Assembly (NCBI RefSeq): GCF_001573155.1
Contig: NZ_JRWG01000001.1
Coordinates: 248,001-312,000 of the forward strand
Length of the DNA stretch: 64,000 nucleotides
Reading direction: 5' to 3'
DNA from: Aequorivita aquimaris
Lineage (GTDB): Bacteria > Bacteroidota > Bacteroidia > Flavobacteriales > Flavobacteriaceae
The translations under genes were made by a program, and so were the position numbers. How positions within the stretch are numbered: position 1 is the stretch's first letter; each line of letters begins with the position of its first letter. Shown one piece after another: positions 26,271 to 35,759 of the stretch. The notes beneath the pieces were generated by a model, which searched no databases, was not told the origin of the DNA, and saw only the letters and a program-made list of their open reading frames with translations.

Positions 26271-26625
26271 TCAGGGATTTAGGTATTTGTTGGTAAAGTT
26301 TCCAAATTAGAAAATTTTAGGCACTTTAACAATCTTAAAATTTTGAAGGGTATTCTTTATCTCTTTTCTACTAGTGGTAAGTGTAAGGATAAATAAAGCT
26401 ATTAAGTCACACGCCCGAAATTATAAACCATTTTATATTAATTATGGTAGAATCGGAAGAATTCTCTAGCATATAATATGTCACTCCTTATTCATTGGCC
26501 GCTGAAATAAATTTCAATTCAAGAAGAGAGTCCATCCGGCGGACTATAACCCAGTCGTTTTAGTTTTACTAGATAAAGAAAATTTCAAAATGACTAGGCA
26601 AATTTGCATATTACAGTTTTAGTAT
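26271..26625. other. Intergenic region at the right edge of the defence island
   Basis: 355 bases without a credible gene. It must hold the hsdM promoter, but I found no exact TAnnTTTG box on the minus strand. Short palindromes occur (AGTCC-N7-GGACT at 26529-26545, GCAAATTTGC at 26603-26612). No direct repeat that could be an attachment site was recognised. Confidence 0.5.
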
Positions 26626-27885
26626 TTACAATGCCCTTTCTCCATTTAAATTAGATTGTCTAAACTTTTTAATTTTCTCTAAAAAAACAATTATAAGTAC
26701 GGAAATTCCGAATAATGGAAAAAGTAAACCAAGTAATACGATAAGAACCACTAGCCCCGGCGTAACGTTAAAACTTCTCGGAACTTTAGGGATAATCCAT
26801 TTATTTTTTGGTTTTTTTGAGAAATAAGATAGAATTGCAGCCAAAGTCGTTAATGCAAGAAAAACTGCTATAAATAACATCAGCCACCAATTCCACGCGC
26901 CAAATTGACCTTGATGAAATGCCATAACCCACATCCTTCCTCGCATAAGAATACCAACATCTTCCCAATTTTGATGCAATATAAGTTCGCCAGAGTATTG
27001 ATTGTAATGAAATTTTTGTTGTAAACTTAAATCGGTATAATAGGTGTTTCCTATACTGTAGACACCAGCTGGTCCTCTTGGGAAGTCTATTTTTACTTCA
27101 CCTGGCAAGTTTAATTCACTCGCTATTGAAACGATCTTATCTAATGGAATTATATCTTGATTTGAAGGCTTGGAAAGCTCATTGCCCATCCAAGATTTAG
27201 GAAATCCTGTATTTGTTATTTCCTGTACTTTTTTAAAATTAAATCCCACAATCTCCGTCCAAGGAAAAGCGCCAGCTAGAACAAGTAGTAAAAGAGTAGA
27301 AATCCAAAATGCTATAATGGCGTGTAAATCACGGAACAAAATTTTTTTTCCCATATTGAATCTAGGTACTAAAAAACCCTGTATCTTCCACTTTCGCAAA
27401 GGCCACCATACAAACATTCCCGTAATTAGAAGAACGACCATCCAACTTGCAATAAGTTCTACAATTAGCGTACCCACTGTACCCAATAATAGTTCACCAT
27501 GCATTTTTCGAATATTGTACATAACACCTTCAGTGTCAGCGATAATACCTGTAGTTTTATTCGAATAAGGATCTATATAAATACTCTTTCTATCTCCAAA
27601 GTTTCCAGATATAAATTGTGTAGCAAGCGAATCGTTGAAAGAAACTATCATTGCTGAATGGGCTTTTCCTAAAATTGAATCCGCAACGTTTCGCTGTTCT
27701 TCATATGAATGAACATAATTTGAAGGTATTACCTTAACTATGTTATCTTTCCCTCCTTTTTCATAAGTATCTTTAAACAAATAGATGCCTCCTGTTATTG
27801 CCAATAATACGATGAAAGGTGCTGAAATAAGACCTGCGATTACATGCCATTTCCAGAGCCATTGATTTAACTTTTTGTTTTTCAT
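26626..27885 (-). CDS. PepSY-associated TM-helix protein (putative iron-uptake or reductase component)
   Basis: 419 residues with the typical start WLWKWHVIAGLISAPFIVLL (first helix), a periplasmic PepSY part, further helices near 145-165, 190-210 (FRDLHAIIAFWISTLLLLVL, a conserved heme-ligating-like His), 335-360 and 380-405. Proteins of this family sit next to siderophore TonB receptors and are thought to help reduce or release iron at the inner membrane. It follows the TonB-dependent receptor gene by 57 bases on the same strand, which supports that role. The family's reaction is not firmly established. Confidence 0.9.
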   Translation of the reverse strand: MKNKKLNQWLWKWHVIAGLISAPFIVLLAITGGIYLFKDTYEKGGKDNIVKVIPSNYVHSYEEQRNVADSILGKAHSAMIVSFNDSLATQFISGNFGDRKSIYIDPYSNKTTGIIADTEGVMYNIRKMHGELLLGTVGTLIVELIASWMVVLLITGMFVWWPLRKWKIQGFLVPRFNMGKKILFRDLHAIIAFWISTLLLLVLAGAFPWTEIVGFNFKKVQEITNTGFPKSWMGNELSKPSNQDIIPLDKIVSIASELNLPGEVKIDFPRGPAGVYSIGNTYYTDLSLQQKFHYNQYSGELILHQNWEDVGILMRGRMWVMAFHQGQFGAWNWWLMLFIAVFLALTTLAAILSYFSKKPKNKWIIPKVPRSFNVTPGLVVLIVLLGLLFPLFGISVLIIVFLEKIKKFRQSNLNGERAL

Positions 27886-27942
27886 TTTTTAAAGTATTAA
27901 ACCTACATTTTACAGATAAGTAGTTTTTAATATGTTCCTTTT

Positions 27943-30273
27943 TTACAAGTGCAATCGCACACCTAAATGAAAAGCACGAGGGTTACCAATGGTATAATTA
28001 TTTCCTTGCCTAAATTGGTTATAGGATGCTTCTGTTGCATAGAGTTTGTCAAAAACATTGAGTAAATGTGCCCAAACTTCTATTTTCCCATATCTATAGA
28101 TTGCTCTAATATTAAAAATGTTATGACCATTATAGGTTGCTGTTTTCCTAACTTCTTTATCATTAATTACCTGGTTTTCAAAACTGGTATTATAATTGCC
28201 TACCAGCTCATGCTCCGTGGCTATACTGAAATCCTTGAACGGTCTGTATGTTATCAATGAGGTACCCAATAAATTGGGTGCAGACTCCCTATCAGTATTC
28301 GAATATTCTACACCGGCGTCAAAAAACTGGACATAGCGATGGATGGCATAACTTCCATTATGTGAGATAGACAATTTTTTAAATGGGAAATAAGTGATAC
28401 CGTACTCTATACCATAGGATCTTGTTTTACCAGCATTGGTATTGAAAAAGTTATCTTGCTCATCACGTAGCGTGATTAGCGTATTCTTTCCCTCTAATAA
28501 ATAAATGGCAGCATCCAACTTCCATTTGTCATTGAATCTAAAGTAACCTCCAATTTCGTAGTTGTCATAGATACTTGGCTTTATATCTATGAGCCCATTT
28601 CTATTGCGGTACAATGTGGAAACTTGTGGCGGTGTGAAACCACGTGAGTAGTTCGCATATAAGCCGTTACCGTTTTCAAAATTATAATTAACTCCTAATT
28701 TTGGTGCCCAATTATCATAAGTGTCTTTAGATGAGGGTACACCTAAATGTTCGGAACGATTTTGATAATCATACTTAAATGCATCATAGCGCAATGCGGC
28801 AGTAACCCTAAAATGCTCCAAAGGTTCGATTTCATATTGAAAAAACCCCGCATAGTTCAGGATATCAGCTTTGTAGTTTAGAATAAAATCATTTTCGCGT
28901 ATACTGAAATCAATATTTCGCCCTGTTTTTGTATCAACGATAACATCTATATTTTCTGCAACATAATCTTGTGGGGAATAATCTATTGTAGCTCCGACAA
29001 TTAGTGATGAGGTTTTGAAACCCAATCGTACTTTATGTTGTACCAAAGCCATATAACTATTGAATTGATTAGAATTTATCTCACCTAAACCCAAACCCGT
29101 TAATTGCCCCATTTCTCGAAATTGACGAATGCGATAGGATGGGTTTTGATCAATTTTGTTATTTCGATAAAGAGTATTGAAGGTGGTTTTTTGATGGTCG
29201 TTCCATCTTGCGGTTAATGTACTGCGCATTCTAAACGAAAGTACATCTCTCTCGGTAAACGTTTGGTCACTTTCAAAGTTTCCCTTAAAATAATCGTCTT
29301 CTGTAAGTGAACCGGTCATGTCTGAACGATAATCAATAAGGTCAAAAACATGTCTCCAGTTTAATCTATCCGAAATATCATAAACCGTTTTAAAAGTCAC
29401 CGCGAACTTTTCATAATCACTATGTTCAATGGGGCCGTCGGTCCGGTTCACAAAATGTGAACCTAGATAAAGACCAAATTTTTCGCTGGTTTTATCCGAA
29501 ATTTCAATCTCGTATCGACTTAAACCGATGTCATTGACTTGATATCCTAAAGTGGCAGTAAGCTCTGGCGTCGGTGATTTTGTTATAAAATTGAAACTAC
29601 CACCTATAGCTTCACTTCCATAAATACTTGATGCAGGCCCTTTTAGTACTTCAATTCTCTTATATGAAATATCGTTCATTTCAAGCAAAGCATTGTGATT
29701 AAAAACGGATGTCGGCCTAATTTGAAGACCATCTTCCAGATAGAGAAAAAGCGCTTTTGTTGAAATAGGTGAACGTACAGTCATAAAATGTTGTTCGTTA
29801 CTCGCTGCGCGCGAGGTAGACATAAATACACCCGACACTTGATTGACCAATTGATCAATACCAAACGCTTTTGTCTCTGCGATGGATTTATCATCTATGA
29901 TTCCGATAGCTGCCGGGACTTCCGTCCTCAGTTGTTCTTCTCTACTTGCCGAAACCACCACTTCGTTCAAAATCGAAAAGTCACGTTCCAGCTGAACTTT
30001 AACACTTAGATTTTTATTTGTAATAGTTTTAGTAAAAGTTTGAGACTTGTAACCAATAAAAGAAATGTATACATCATAGTTTCCTTTTACTAAATTTAAT
30101 TCGAAGTATCCATCTTCATTTGTGGTGGTTCCTTTATTTGATTCAAGAATTGAAATGTTTACGTCCTTTAGAGGAGTACCGTCTTCATTTGTAACGGTAC
30201 CCGTTAACTTTTGTGCATAGCAAAACTGTACACATATGCATACCCAAAGGGTTGCCAATATATTTGTTTTCAT
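27943..30273 (-). CDS. TonB-dependent outer-membrane receptor
   Basis: 776 residues: signal peptide (ILATLWVCICVQFCYAQ), a carboxypeptidase-regulatory-like beta domain at 20-105 (GTVTNEDGTPLKDVNISIL), a plug at about 115-230 (EVVVSASREEQLRTEVPAAI, then RIEVLKGPASSIYGSEAIGG) and a 22-strand barrel ending in GNPRAFHLGVRLHL with a terminal aromatic/aliphatic pattern. The length fits siderophore-type receptors rather than SusC (about 1000). The PepSY gene downstream points to iron-chelate or heme import; the true ligand cannot be read from sequence. It is co-directional with the cytochrome/cupredoxin genes upstream and may belong to their transcript. Confidence 0.94.
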   Translation of the reverse strand: MKTNILATLWVCICVQFCYAQKLTGTVTNEDGTPLKDVNISILESNKGTTTNEDGYFELNLVKGNYDVYISFIGYKSQTFTKTITNKNLSVKVQLERDFSILNEVVVSASREEQLRTEVPAAIGIIDDKSIAETKAFGIDQLVNQVSGVFMSTSRAASNEQHFMTVRSPISTKALFLYLEDGLQIRPTSVFNHNALLEMNDISYKRIEVLKGPASSIYGSEAIGGSFNFITKSPTPELTATLGYQVNDIGLSRYEIEISDKTSEKFGLYLGSHFVNRTDGPIEHSDYEKFAVTFKTVYDISDRLNWRHVFDLIDYRSDMTGSLTEDDYFKGNFESDQTFTERDVLSFRMRSTLTARWNDHQKTTFNTLYRNNKIDQNPSYRIRQFREMGQLTGLGLGEINSNQFNSYMALVQHKVRLGFKTSSLIVGATIDYSPQDYVAENIDVIVDTKTGRNIDFSIRENDFILNYKADILNYAGFFQYEIEPLEHFRVTAALRYDAFKYDYQNRSEHLGVPSSKDTYDNWAPKLGVNYNFENGNGLYANYSRGFTPPQVSTLYRNRNGLIDIKPSIYDNYEIGGYFRFNDKWKLDAAIYLLEGKNTLITLRDEQDNFFNTNAGKTRSYGIEYGITYFPFKKLSISHNGSYAIHRYVQFFDAGVEYSNTDRESAPNLLGTSLITYRPFKDFSIATEHELVGNYNTSFENQVINDKEVRKTATYNGHNIFNIRAIYRYGKIEVWAHLLNVFDKLYATEASYNQFRQGNNYTIGNPRAFHLGVRLHL

Positions 30274-30362
30274 CGTTTAAGTCTATATTAAAAATTAGCC
30301 CGGTAGTACATTAGGTTTAAAAAAATGTCCGAGGGTTGAAGTATTTTTACTGATATATAGAA

Positions 30363-30740
30363 TTAAACTCTTGGTGGGTGGAAGATTTCCCCGTTTATCT
30401 GAAAATAAGTACTTAGAAAATAATGACTGTGTTTATTTTCAAATAATGGAATCACTTTGTGTAAATAGTTATCACTCAAAAATGAGAATTTAACATATTC
30501 CATTTTAGTAATTTTCAGATAAGGAAATTGGCCATCTGTTTCATTTTTGGACTCAGTTTGTTTCAGTTGCTTAATTAAATAACATTTTCCATTACATTGC
30601 AGGTCTTCTCTGTCTCTATTTATACATAAGTATTCTTTAATATAGTCTTGATTAATTATATAATTAATCACAACACATACATTATTGAGAGGCTGTAAAT
30701 GCAAACAAATAACTAATAATATGGTAATCGCTCTATGCAA
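30363..30740 (-). CDS. Small protein with C-x9-CNGKC motif (unknown function)
   Basis: 125 residues. An N-terminal hydrophobic stretch (ITILLVICLHLQPLNNVCVV) could be a signal anchor. The next part has Cys39, Cys49 and Cys53 in YLCINRDREDLQCNGKCYL, a pattern I recall from flavobacterial hypothetical proteins near TonB receptors. The cysteines suggest metal (copper or iron) handling or a redox role after export. The end IHPPRV-like FHPPRV is also recurrent. It lies 6 bases behind the YceI gene and 89 bases before the TonB receptor. No function is assigned. Confidence 0.65.
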   Translation of the reverse strand: MHRAITILLVICLHLQPLNNVCVVINYIINQDYIKEYLCINRDREDLQCNGKCYLIKQLKQTESKNETDGQFPYLKITKMEYVKFSFLSDNYLHKVIPLFENKHSHYFLSTYFQINGEIFHPPRV

Positions 30741-30746
30741 CTGAAA

Positions 30747-31301
30747 TTATTGTTTTTTATAAAGTTCGAAATTGAAGACTACCTCAACAGTGTTTGAAAC
30801 TTTAGTTTGTACAATCTTGGGAATCTTAATCTTAAAATCTGAAGCTAGTACGCTAAATCTTCCCGATAAATAAATTTTATTGTTTTTTAATTTTAGACTA
30901 ATTGGAATTTGTGCGAAGTGTTTGGTTTCATTATGAAATTCAAGATCACCTTGAACAAGTAAATTGGTAGTGCCATTGAGATTATCAAAAATGAAATCGA
31001 GAATTTTACCTTTAAAAGTAGCTTTTGGAAACTTGTCTGATTCTGCATAATTTTCATTGAAGTGCTCCTCCATTAAAGCATTTTCAAATCGAAAAGCTTT
31101 TACAAATGCGAGCACGGCAAGTTCGCCATTTTCACTATTAATTATTGCAGTTGCCGAATTGTTAGTTGCTGCCACCCTTTCAAAAGAGGGTACGGAAGCT
31201 TCAAAATTTATTGTTCCGGTTTTGGTTATAAATTTATTTTGACCAATTGCAATGGAGGTAAAAATTAAAAAGATAATGACAGTATTTTTCATAATTTTCA
31301 T
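30747..31301 (-). CDS. YceI-family periplasmic lipid-binding-like protein
   Basis: 184 residues with signal peptide (NTVIIFLIFTSIAIGQ) and the YceI beta-barrel pattern: TKTGTINFEASVPSFERVAA, AFRFENALMEEHFNENYAES, FPKATFKGKI and GRFSVLASDFKIKIPKIVQT. YceI proteins bind isoprenoid-like lipids in a lipocalin-like fold; several are linked to respiratory quinone handling. Its start overlaps the stop of the upstream cytochrome-like gene by four bases, so they are co-translated. A second YceI copy is at 57419-57937 in a different context. Confidence 0.9.
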   Translation of the reverse strand: MKIMKNTVIIFLIFTSIAIGQNKFITKTGTINFEASVPSFERVAATNNSATAIINSENGELAVLAFVKAFRFENALMEEHFNENYAESDKFPKATFKGKILDFIFDNLNGTTNLLVQGDLEFHNETKHFAQIPISLKLKNNKIYLSGRFSVLASDFKIKIPKIVQTKVSNTVEVVFNFELYKKQ

Positions 31302-31666
31302 TCTTTAATTAATCCATCTTCATTCCATTGAATGATAATATCTATCAAATTTTGAGGTAATCTAGGGCCTCCAAGCGGCATTAAAAATGAAGGATCTTCA
31401 CTTGAAATTCTCCCGATGAGATTTCTGTTTTCAACTGCTTCCTTTACATTCTCGTAAAAAACTAAAGGCTTAGGCGCACCATTTTGTGGCGGATTGGAAT
31501 GACATACTATACAGTTATTGTCTATAATGAACTTTACATTTGCCTCATAAGTTATTACTTCGGGCATTGGCGTTGTATTAATTAAATCGTCTTCACTAGC
31601 ACTAGTACAACTAATTATAAGCATTGTTAAACTTAGTAGTGTTATTAGAAACAAATTATTTTTCAT
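31298..31666 (-). CDS. Cytochrome c-like lipoprotein (single CXXCH)
   Basis: 122 residues. The N-terminus is a lipoprotein signal ending at Cys20 (LIISC). One heme site, CIVCH at 52-56, lies in NVKFIIDNNCIVCHSNPP, and a possible distal Met ligand is in SFLMPLGGPRLP. The protein belongs to the small flavobacterial cytochromes that start with a CxxCH close to the N-terminus and end with a WNEDG segment. It lies between DUF5777 and YceI genes, with a 4-base overlap to the latter. An electron-transfer role in the periplasm is likely; its partner is unknown. Confidence 0.88.
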   Translation of the reverse strand: MKNNLFLITLLSLTMLIISCTSASEDDLINTTPMPEVITYEANVKFIIDNNCIVCHSNPPQNGAPKPLVFYENVKEAVENRNLIGRISSEDPSFLMPLGGPRLPQNLIDIIIQWNEDGLIKE

Positions 31667-31676
31667 ACTTATTGCG

Positions 31677-32525
31677 TTAAAATACCCTGCTCAAATTAAA
31701 CCCGAAATAGACATTCCCATTGGTCCAATCGCCTGTGGCTTGGCCCAAAAATCCATTGGTATTCATAGGTTGGGCATTGGTAAAGTGCATCTGAAAAACA
31801 TGACCTCCCGTTTCAAGATCGACGCCTATCGATAGTGGGTTTTTGAAGGGTGAATTGCTAGCTCGATTTACATGCAGGCCGTAATCCATATTTAGAGACC
31901 ATCGCTTTCCCAATTTATATCGACCTCCAAGTCCAATAGCAAACTGGGCGTTGCTTTGCTCATTAACCACCACATAATTATCGTGAAAATAAGTAGGCAT
32001 CATTTCCATAGAAAAACGGGAATTAACTTTTCGGGAGATTAATATTTGTGTGGCATACGCTAAGCGGTGTTTAAATTTCAATTGTGGAAGGTTTTCTGAA
32101 TCTAAACCTGTATTGATCATCACAGAATTATATCCAACAATACTAAATGGAAATCCATTTTTCTGTTGTTTCACCAATCTGTATTTTAAGGAACCTTCGT
32201 AAATTTTGTGGTAGGAACTACGTGATACACCAATATTCCACCCTTCTGCAATGCCATAAATAAAATTTATTCTGGTAACGGCATCATCAAGGCCAAAGAA
32301 GCTGTCGAAACCATTTTCAATACTTCCAAACCTATGTGAAATTACAAGGGTGAATTCTTTTTTAGCTACTAATTTTGTGGATTCAAAATTTACAATTTTA
32401 AGTCCTTTAAACACGGCGGTCGCATCATCATCGGTAATTGAATTGGTGTCAATTTCGGCGAGGAGTTCTTCTTGGGCAGTGCCAAAAAGCGGTATCCACA
32501 AAATTAGTAGTAAAAATTTTTGCAA
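31677..32525 (-). CDS. DUF5777-family outer-membrane beta-barrel protein
   Basis: 282 residues with signal peptide (FLLLILWIPLFGTAQ). Repeated amphipathic strands (FTLVISHRFGSIENGF, INFIYGIAEGWNIGVSR, GSLKYRLVKQQKNGFPFSIV) and a C-terminal aromatic strand (NVYFGFNLSRVF) mark a small outer-membrane barrel. DUF5777 barrels usually occur, as here, between a cytochrome c-like lipoprotein, YceI and cupredoxin genes. Their role is unknown; the context suggests a surface or periplasmic respiration or metal function. The gene ends 10 bases before the cytochrome gene and starts 5 bases after the cupredoxin gene. Confidence 0.85.
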   Translation of the reverse strand: MQKFLLLILWIPLFGTAQEELLAEIDTNSITDDDATAVFKGLKIVNFESTKLVAKKEFTLVISHRFGSIENGFDSFFGLDDAVTRINFIYGIAEGWNIGVSRSSYHKIYEGSLKYRLVKQQKNGFPFSIVGYNSVMINTGLDSENLPQLKFKHRLAYATQILISRKVNSRFSMEMMPTYFHDNYVVVNEQSNAQFAIGLGGRYKLGKRWSLNMDYGLHVNRASNSPFKNPLSIGVDLETGGHVFQMHFTNAQPMNTNGFLGQATGDWTNGNVYFGFNLSRVF

Positions 32526-32530
32526 AGGGA

Positions 32531-33121
32531 TCAGTTTTTAATAAAGTTCTTAGTTAACGTATGATCACCTGAAATAACCTTCACGTAATAGCTTCCAGGA
32601 CTCCAATTCACAATATTTATTGAAACATCCGTATTAGTATTAAAATCTTTTGAATAAATTTGTTTAGCTGTTATGTCAAATACAGTTATGTGTCCAGTCT
32701 CAATACTTTTTGGAAGTACTATATTTAAAGTTGATGTCGAAGGATTTGGATAGATATGTATTTTATTTAGTTCGTTTTCTTCTATACTTAAAACTTCATT
32801 AACCGTAATTGTGCCCGACATGCTATTGGCTCCATGGACTCCACAAAAGTATCTGTTATCGCCTGCTACCGTAAATGTATAGGCATAGGTTTCTCCCATT
32901 CCGGAAATAACTCCACTATTGAATGTTTCTACAGAGTTTCCCACTTCATTCTCTACTGTATGGGGCGACGAATCTTTCCAAGTCCAAATAACGGTGTCCC
33001 CCTGATCAATAGTTAAATTTACATTGCTGCCCATACCCATTCGCCAATCTAGGTTGTAGGTGTTTTGTGCACTTGTTGTTAAAAAGCCCAAAAAGGCTAG
33101 AAATAATAATTTTGCTTTCAT
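32531..33121 (-). CDS. Cupredoxin (plastocyanin/azurin-like) with T9SS type A sorting domain
   Basis: 196 residues: signal peptide (LFLAFLGFLTTSAQ), a plastocyanin-like domain at 20-108 with the copper ligands His54, Cys93, His96 and Met101 (SPHTVEN, RYFCGVHGANSM), then a C-terminal sorting domain at 115-196 (IHIYPNPSTSTLNI ... GSYYVKVISGDHTLTKNFIKN, split). The sorting domain sends the protein through type IX secretion to the surface, unusual for a small electron carrier. It is probably co-transcribed with the DUF5777, cytochrome and YceI genes. Confidence 0.9.
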   Translation of the reverse strand: MKAKLLFLAFLGFLTTSAQNTYNLDWRMGMGSNVNLTIDQGDTVIWTWKDSSPHTVENEVGNSVETFNSGVISGMGETYAYTFTVAGDNRYFCGVHGANSMSGTITVNEVLSIEENELNKIHIYPNPSTSTLNIVLPKSIETGHITVFDITAKQIYSKDFNTNTDVSINIVNWSPGSYYVKVISGDHTLTKNFIKN

Positions 33122-33136
33122 TGTTATATATTTAAA

Positions 33137-33514
33137 TTAATTAATAATACACTGGTCAAGTCTTACCTTCTCTAATAAATTGTCATATCCTATAAACCGT
33201 CCTTTTATGGTAACTTTTGAATGTAGCGCTATTTCCTGTTGGGAAATCAGCTTTGAAAATTGACAAAATACCCTGTCATCTATCGTGATTGCGGTTTCGC
33301 TTATTTCTGATACAAAGCCATAGATTTCTATAACTTTATTCTCATAAGTATTTATTGAAGTTAAAGGTTCATGGCTCAATTCTGAATGAATTTGTTGGGC
33401 TGACAATGAAATTTCGGCGGCTTCAACTTCTATATTCTGATGGTCTTTGTATAGATAGCTATATCCTAGAACTACCAAAAAAGCCACCGCTGTTAGAATC
33501 CAGAACTTTTTCAT
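33137..33514 (-). CDS. Membrane-anchored OB-fold (tRNA_anti-like) protein
   Basis: The frame starts at 33535, but the ATG at 33514 begins directly with MKKFWILTAVAFLVVLGYSY, a signal anchor, and is preferred (125 residues). The rest, from about 60, is an OB-fold of the tRNA_anti-like family: YENKVIEIYGFVSEISETAI, then ITIDDRVFCQFS and KVTIKGRFIGYDNLLEKVRL. Such proteins bind small ligands or oligonucleotides; in Bacteroidetes they sit in cytochrome and copper operons. It is the first gene of the minus-strand redox operon, 15 bases before the cupredoxin gene, and a TGTAAC-N18-TCCA promoter candidate lies upstream. Confidence 0.78.
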   Translation of the reverse strand: MKKFWILTAVAFLVVLGYSYLYKDHQNIEVEAAEISLSAQQIHSELSHEPLTSINTYENKVIEIYGFVSEISETAITIDDRVFCQFSKLISQQEIALHSKVTIKGRFIGYDNLLEKVRLDQCIIN

Positions 33515-33636
33515 AAATATTTTGATTATATACAATTTTATAATACAGCACCTATTGTTATAGCTTACTATAAAAGCGAAGTTTTGGATTCTCTTAGCTT
33601 TTATGATTCCGTATACAACCAGAAATGCTTTACTAT

Positions 33637-33664
33637 TGGATTAAAAAAATGAAGTAAGGTTACA
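33637..33664 (-). promoter_or_regulatory. ECF-type promoter candidate TGTAAC-N18-TCCA
   Basis: On the minus strand TGTAAC (33664-33659) is followed by exactly 18 bases and TCCA (33640-33637), then ATAG. It points at the OB-fold/cupredoxin/cytochrome operon starting at 33514, leaving a leader of about 115 bases. It is one of five identical-spacing sites in this region. Confidence 0.65.
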
Positions 33665-33735
33665 ATTTAATTGCTTCCTATTTATAGCAGATGACTTATC
33701 TATAACAACAGCAGATTTCAATAATTATACTCAGT

Positions 33736-33763
33736 TGTAACATTAATAAGTTTTTTTTCTCTA
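33736..33763 (+). promoter_or_regulatory. ECF-type promoter candidate TGTAAC-N18-TCTA
   Basis: TGTAAC at 33736-33741, 18 T-rich bases, TCTA at 33760-33763, then AAG. It points at the TPR-HTH regulator gene at 34002, with a leader of about 230 bases, and lies 72 bases from the opposite-strand site at 33637-33664. The remainder of this intergenic region (33536-34001) shows no gene. Confidence 0.6.
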
Positions 33764-34001
33764 AAGAGAACAATATAATTAACCAGGCTCAATTAAAATA
33801 TTGTAAGTGTTTTTATGTAAGAATAAATTTTTAAGGTCTCTTGTGCCCTTCAGCGAAACGGATTTCAAAAGAAATTAATGAAGTTATATAAATCGTTCAA
33901 ATAATTCAGATGTAAGGATTTGAAATTTGACGATACCAAATCAAAATAATTTTCTTCAATACTAACTAGAAGGTATAAACTCTATTTTTAATCAATAAAA
34001 T

Positions 34002-35660
34002 ATGTACAAAAAAATATTGATGTTCCTATTCCTCATGATTATGTATGGAACTATTCAAGGACAGGATGGAAATTTATCATATTGTGATAATCTGATAAAA
34101 AATGGAGTAAGTCTACTTAATAAAGGCAAGTATACTCAATCACTTGAATTACTCATAGAAGCTAAATCACTAGCAACCGAAAATAAATGGGACAAACAAC
34201 AATTTTTGGCTTTCAATAATATTGGAGCAAATTATTATTCTCTGTTTGACTATGGCGAAGCTTTAAATAACTATTTAAAAGCCTACTCTATAGCCATTCA
34301 TGAATTGAGTAGCAAATATGAAATGATCGTTCTCAACAACATTGCAATTTTGTATTCAAAGGAAAAAAAATATGGCAAATCGTACGAATATTTTAATAAG
34401 GCATATAAAATAGCAATCGAAAATAAAGAGGTTAAAAAGAAAGGATTGTATGCTGTAAATTTAGGTTTGGTTGCGAACCGAACTGGCGAGTTAGATAAAG
34501 CGCTGGCATATTTTCAGGAGGCAATTCCGCTATTAAATGAAAATCCAAGAATATTACAACAAGCGTTAGTTGGGCAGGCAGAAACATTGAGCCTTTTGGG
34601 CTTGTATAAAGAAGCAAAGAATAACCTACTGCAAATTTTACCTGAATTAAGAATGCATGGTAATGAAGATTTGGTTACAGACGTCTTGCTATTGCTTTCA
34701 AATATTGCGTATAATCAAAATAATATGTTCTTAGCTGTAGAGCGCGCTGATGCTATGCTGAAATATTCTAACCAAATTGAATCTCGTTTAGATGCCTATA
34801 TGCAGTTATCAAAAATCTACACCAAAACTGGCAAATTGGAGCTCGCTCTTATTGCGAAAGATTCTGTTTTATCTGTTTCAAATCGATGGAATGAAATTAA
34901 AAATGGTCGTCTCTTTGAAACAAATCAGATTAAATTTGAAGTTCAAAACTATCAGAGTCAATTAAAGGCTAATCAAGAAGAAATGAAGACAAGCAAAAAA
35001 AAATTTCAAACTTTATTGGTAGCTTCAGTATTAATAATTCTGCTAATAGCTTTGGCATTACGCACAACTTATATCCAAGGAAAACAGCGAAAAATTATAC
35101 ATTCTAGAAATGAGGAAGTTATGGCTTTAGAACTTGAAAAAGAGAAAAATGAGAAACTTCTTTTAGAAAAGAAGTTAAATGAAGAAGAGGTCAGATCGCT
35201 GCTTGAAGAAGAGCGTCTTAAAAATGAAATAGATTTCCGCAACCGAAAACTTTCAGTTAAGGCACTTCATTTAATTCAACGAAATGAATTGCTTCAATCT
35301 ATTATTACAGACTTGGAACAACAAGTACAGAATGGACAGCAACCAGGAAATTTGAAAGATTACATTACTAAATTAAAGAATATCGTACAATCTGAGGAAG
35401 AGTGGAAAGATTTTATCGACCATTTTGAAGAAGTAAACCATAATTTTATAAGTGCCATCAAAAAAGAGCATCCAAATTTGAACGTGAATGATCTTCGATT
35501 TATAAGCTATGTTTTTATGAAATTAACAAATAAAGAAATAGCTACTGTTTTTAATATTACCTATGAAGCATGTAGAAAACGACGAGAACGTATTTCCAAA
35601 AAAATGAATTTAAATGACAGCTCCACTTTATATGACTACATATCAGGCTTTTATAATTGA
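34002..35660 (+). CDS. TPR transmembrane regulator with C-terminal LuxR-like HTH
   Basis: 552 residues: signal-like N-terminus (ILMFLFLMIMYGTIQGQ), TPR repeats at about 25-300 (LLNKGKYTQSLELLIEA, KAYSIAIHELS, EKKYGKSYEYFNKAYKIA), one membrane helix at about 331-350 (TLLVASVLIILLIALALRT), a long cytosolic coiled coil, and a helix-turn-helix at about 495-545 (LRFISYVFMKLTNKEIATVF, then YEACRKRRERISKKM). This flavobacterial architecture couples an extracytoplasmic TPR sensor directly to a DNA-binding tail, without a kinase. Its targets may be the neighbouring redox genes or the sialidase-like gene that follows 99 bases downstream. Confidence 0.86.
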   Translation: MYKKILMFLFLMIMYGTIQGQDGNLSYCDNLIKNGVSLLNKGKYTQSLELLIEAKSLATENKWDKQQFLAFNNIGANYYSLFDYGEALNNYLKAYSIAIHELSSKYEMIVLNNIAILYSKEKKYGKSYEYFNKAYKIAIENKEVKKKGLYAVNLGLVANRTGELDKALAYFQEAIPLLNENPRILQQALVGQAETLSLLGLYKEAKNNLLQILPELRMHGNEDLVTDVLLLLSNIAYNQNNMFLAVERADAMLKYSNQIESRLDAYMQLSKIYTKTGKLELALIAKDSVLSVSNRWNEIKNGRLFETNQIKFEVQNYQSQLKANQEEMKTSKKKFQTLLVASVLIILLIALALRTTYIQGKQRKIIHSRNEEVMALELEKEKNEKLLLEKKLNEEEVRSLLEEERLKNEIDFRNRKLSVKALHLIQRNELLQSIITDLEQQVQNGQQPGNLKDYITKLKNIVQSEEEWKDFIDHFEEVNHNFISAIKKEHPNLNVNDLRFISYVFMKLTNKEIATVFNITYEACRKRRERISKKMNLNDSSTLYDYISGFYN

Positions 35661-35759
35661 GTCACACTATTATTTCATAGGGTCACAGTTTTTAGGTTTT
35701 ATAATTTGTGCTTCATATGCCTAATAGTTTCTTTTGAACCAAACTTAAAATAAACTATT

